Below the pieces are notes generated by a model. That model did no database searches and was not told the origin of the DNA. It saw only the letters and a list, made by a program, of their open reading frames with translations. Positions 40,979 through 41,109 of a stretch of DNA of 41,109 bases are shown in pieces (the first letter of the stretch is position 1; the number at the start of each line of letters is the position of its first letter). The translations under genes were made by a program, and so were the position numbers. This stretch comes from Chara braunii (taxonomy: Eukaryota; Streptophyta; Charophyceae; Charales; Characeae): the NCBI GenBank assembly GCA_003427395.1, contig BFEA01000389.1:1094005-1135113 (forward strand). The letters run 5' to 3'.

Positions 40979-41109
<131 letters not shown>

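Overview
The window looks like repeat-rich nuclear DNA of a eukaryote, most likely a streptophyte green alga of the Chara type. That is an inference from a Penelope-like element of the permuted kind known from green algae, the many long (GA)n tracts, the assembly gaps and the layered transposon debris; no ribosomal or organelle marker is present to prove it. Only one gene looks intact and host-like: a secreted DUF4360-family protein at 38569-39165 (+), with its own TATA box, high-GC codon use and no introns. Almost everything else is mobile or repeated DNA in decay.

Region 1 (about 1-25.4 kb) is held together by a 16-bp palindrome, consensus YTCGGATKMATCCGAR, seen 17 times with intact arms and about 23 more times with one to a few changes. 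Its left part carries a minus-strand gene train (7467 down to 1290): a small unknown protein, a protein with a methyltransferase-like core, a long low-complexity middle, and a C48 (Ulp1/SENP) cysteine protease whose His, Asp, Gln and Cys are all in place. The train is broken by in-frame stops and frameshifts. Next come degenerate tandem arrays (7.5-9.1, 14.1-15.3 and 16.9-19.6 kb) in which the palindrome is better kept than its surroundings, and several long hairpins (9.95-10.7 and 13.2-13.4 kb). The right part carries a plus-strand broken gene (20401-22759) of a DUF7869-like family with an RNase H/DDE-like pattern, a plausible transposase. I infer that this region may be the wreck of one very large DNA element, but no ends were found.

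Region 2 (about 24-31 kb) is AT-rich, with little coding sequence, degenerate duplications, a head-to-head TACG-rich structure with poly-A and poly-T (26545-26882), a 315-base gap, and a decayed Ty3/gypsy integrase end (28695-29423, +).

Region 3 (31012-35229, -) is a nearly complete Penelope-like element. The GIY-YIG endonuclease lies on the N-terminal side of the reverse transcriptase, the permuted order. It has a charged, repeat-bearing N-terminal part and a few nonsense codons.

Region 4 (35.2-41.1 kb) has non-autonomous inverted-repeat elements (35814-36248, 37004-37556, 39887-39990), the DUF4360 gene, a cluster of CACGTG-containing repeats, and terminal microsatellites.
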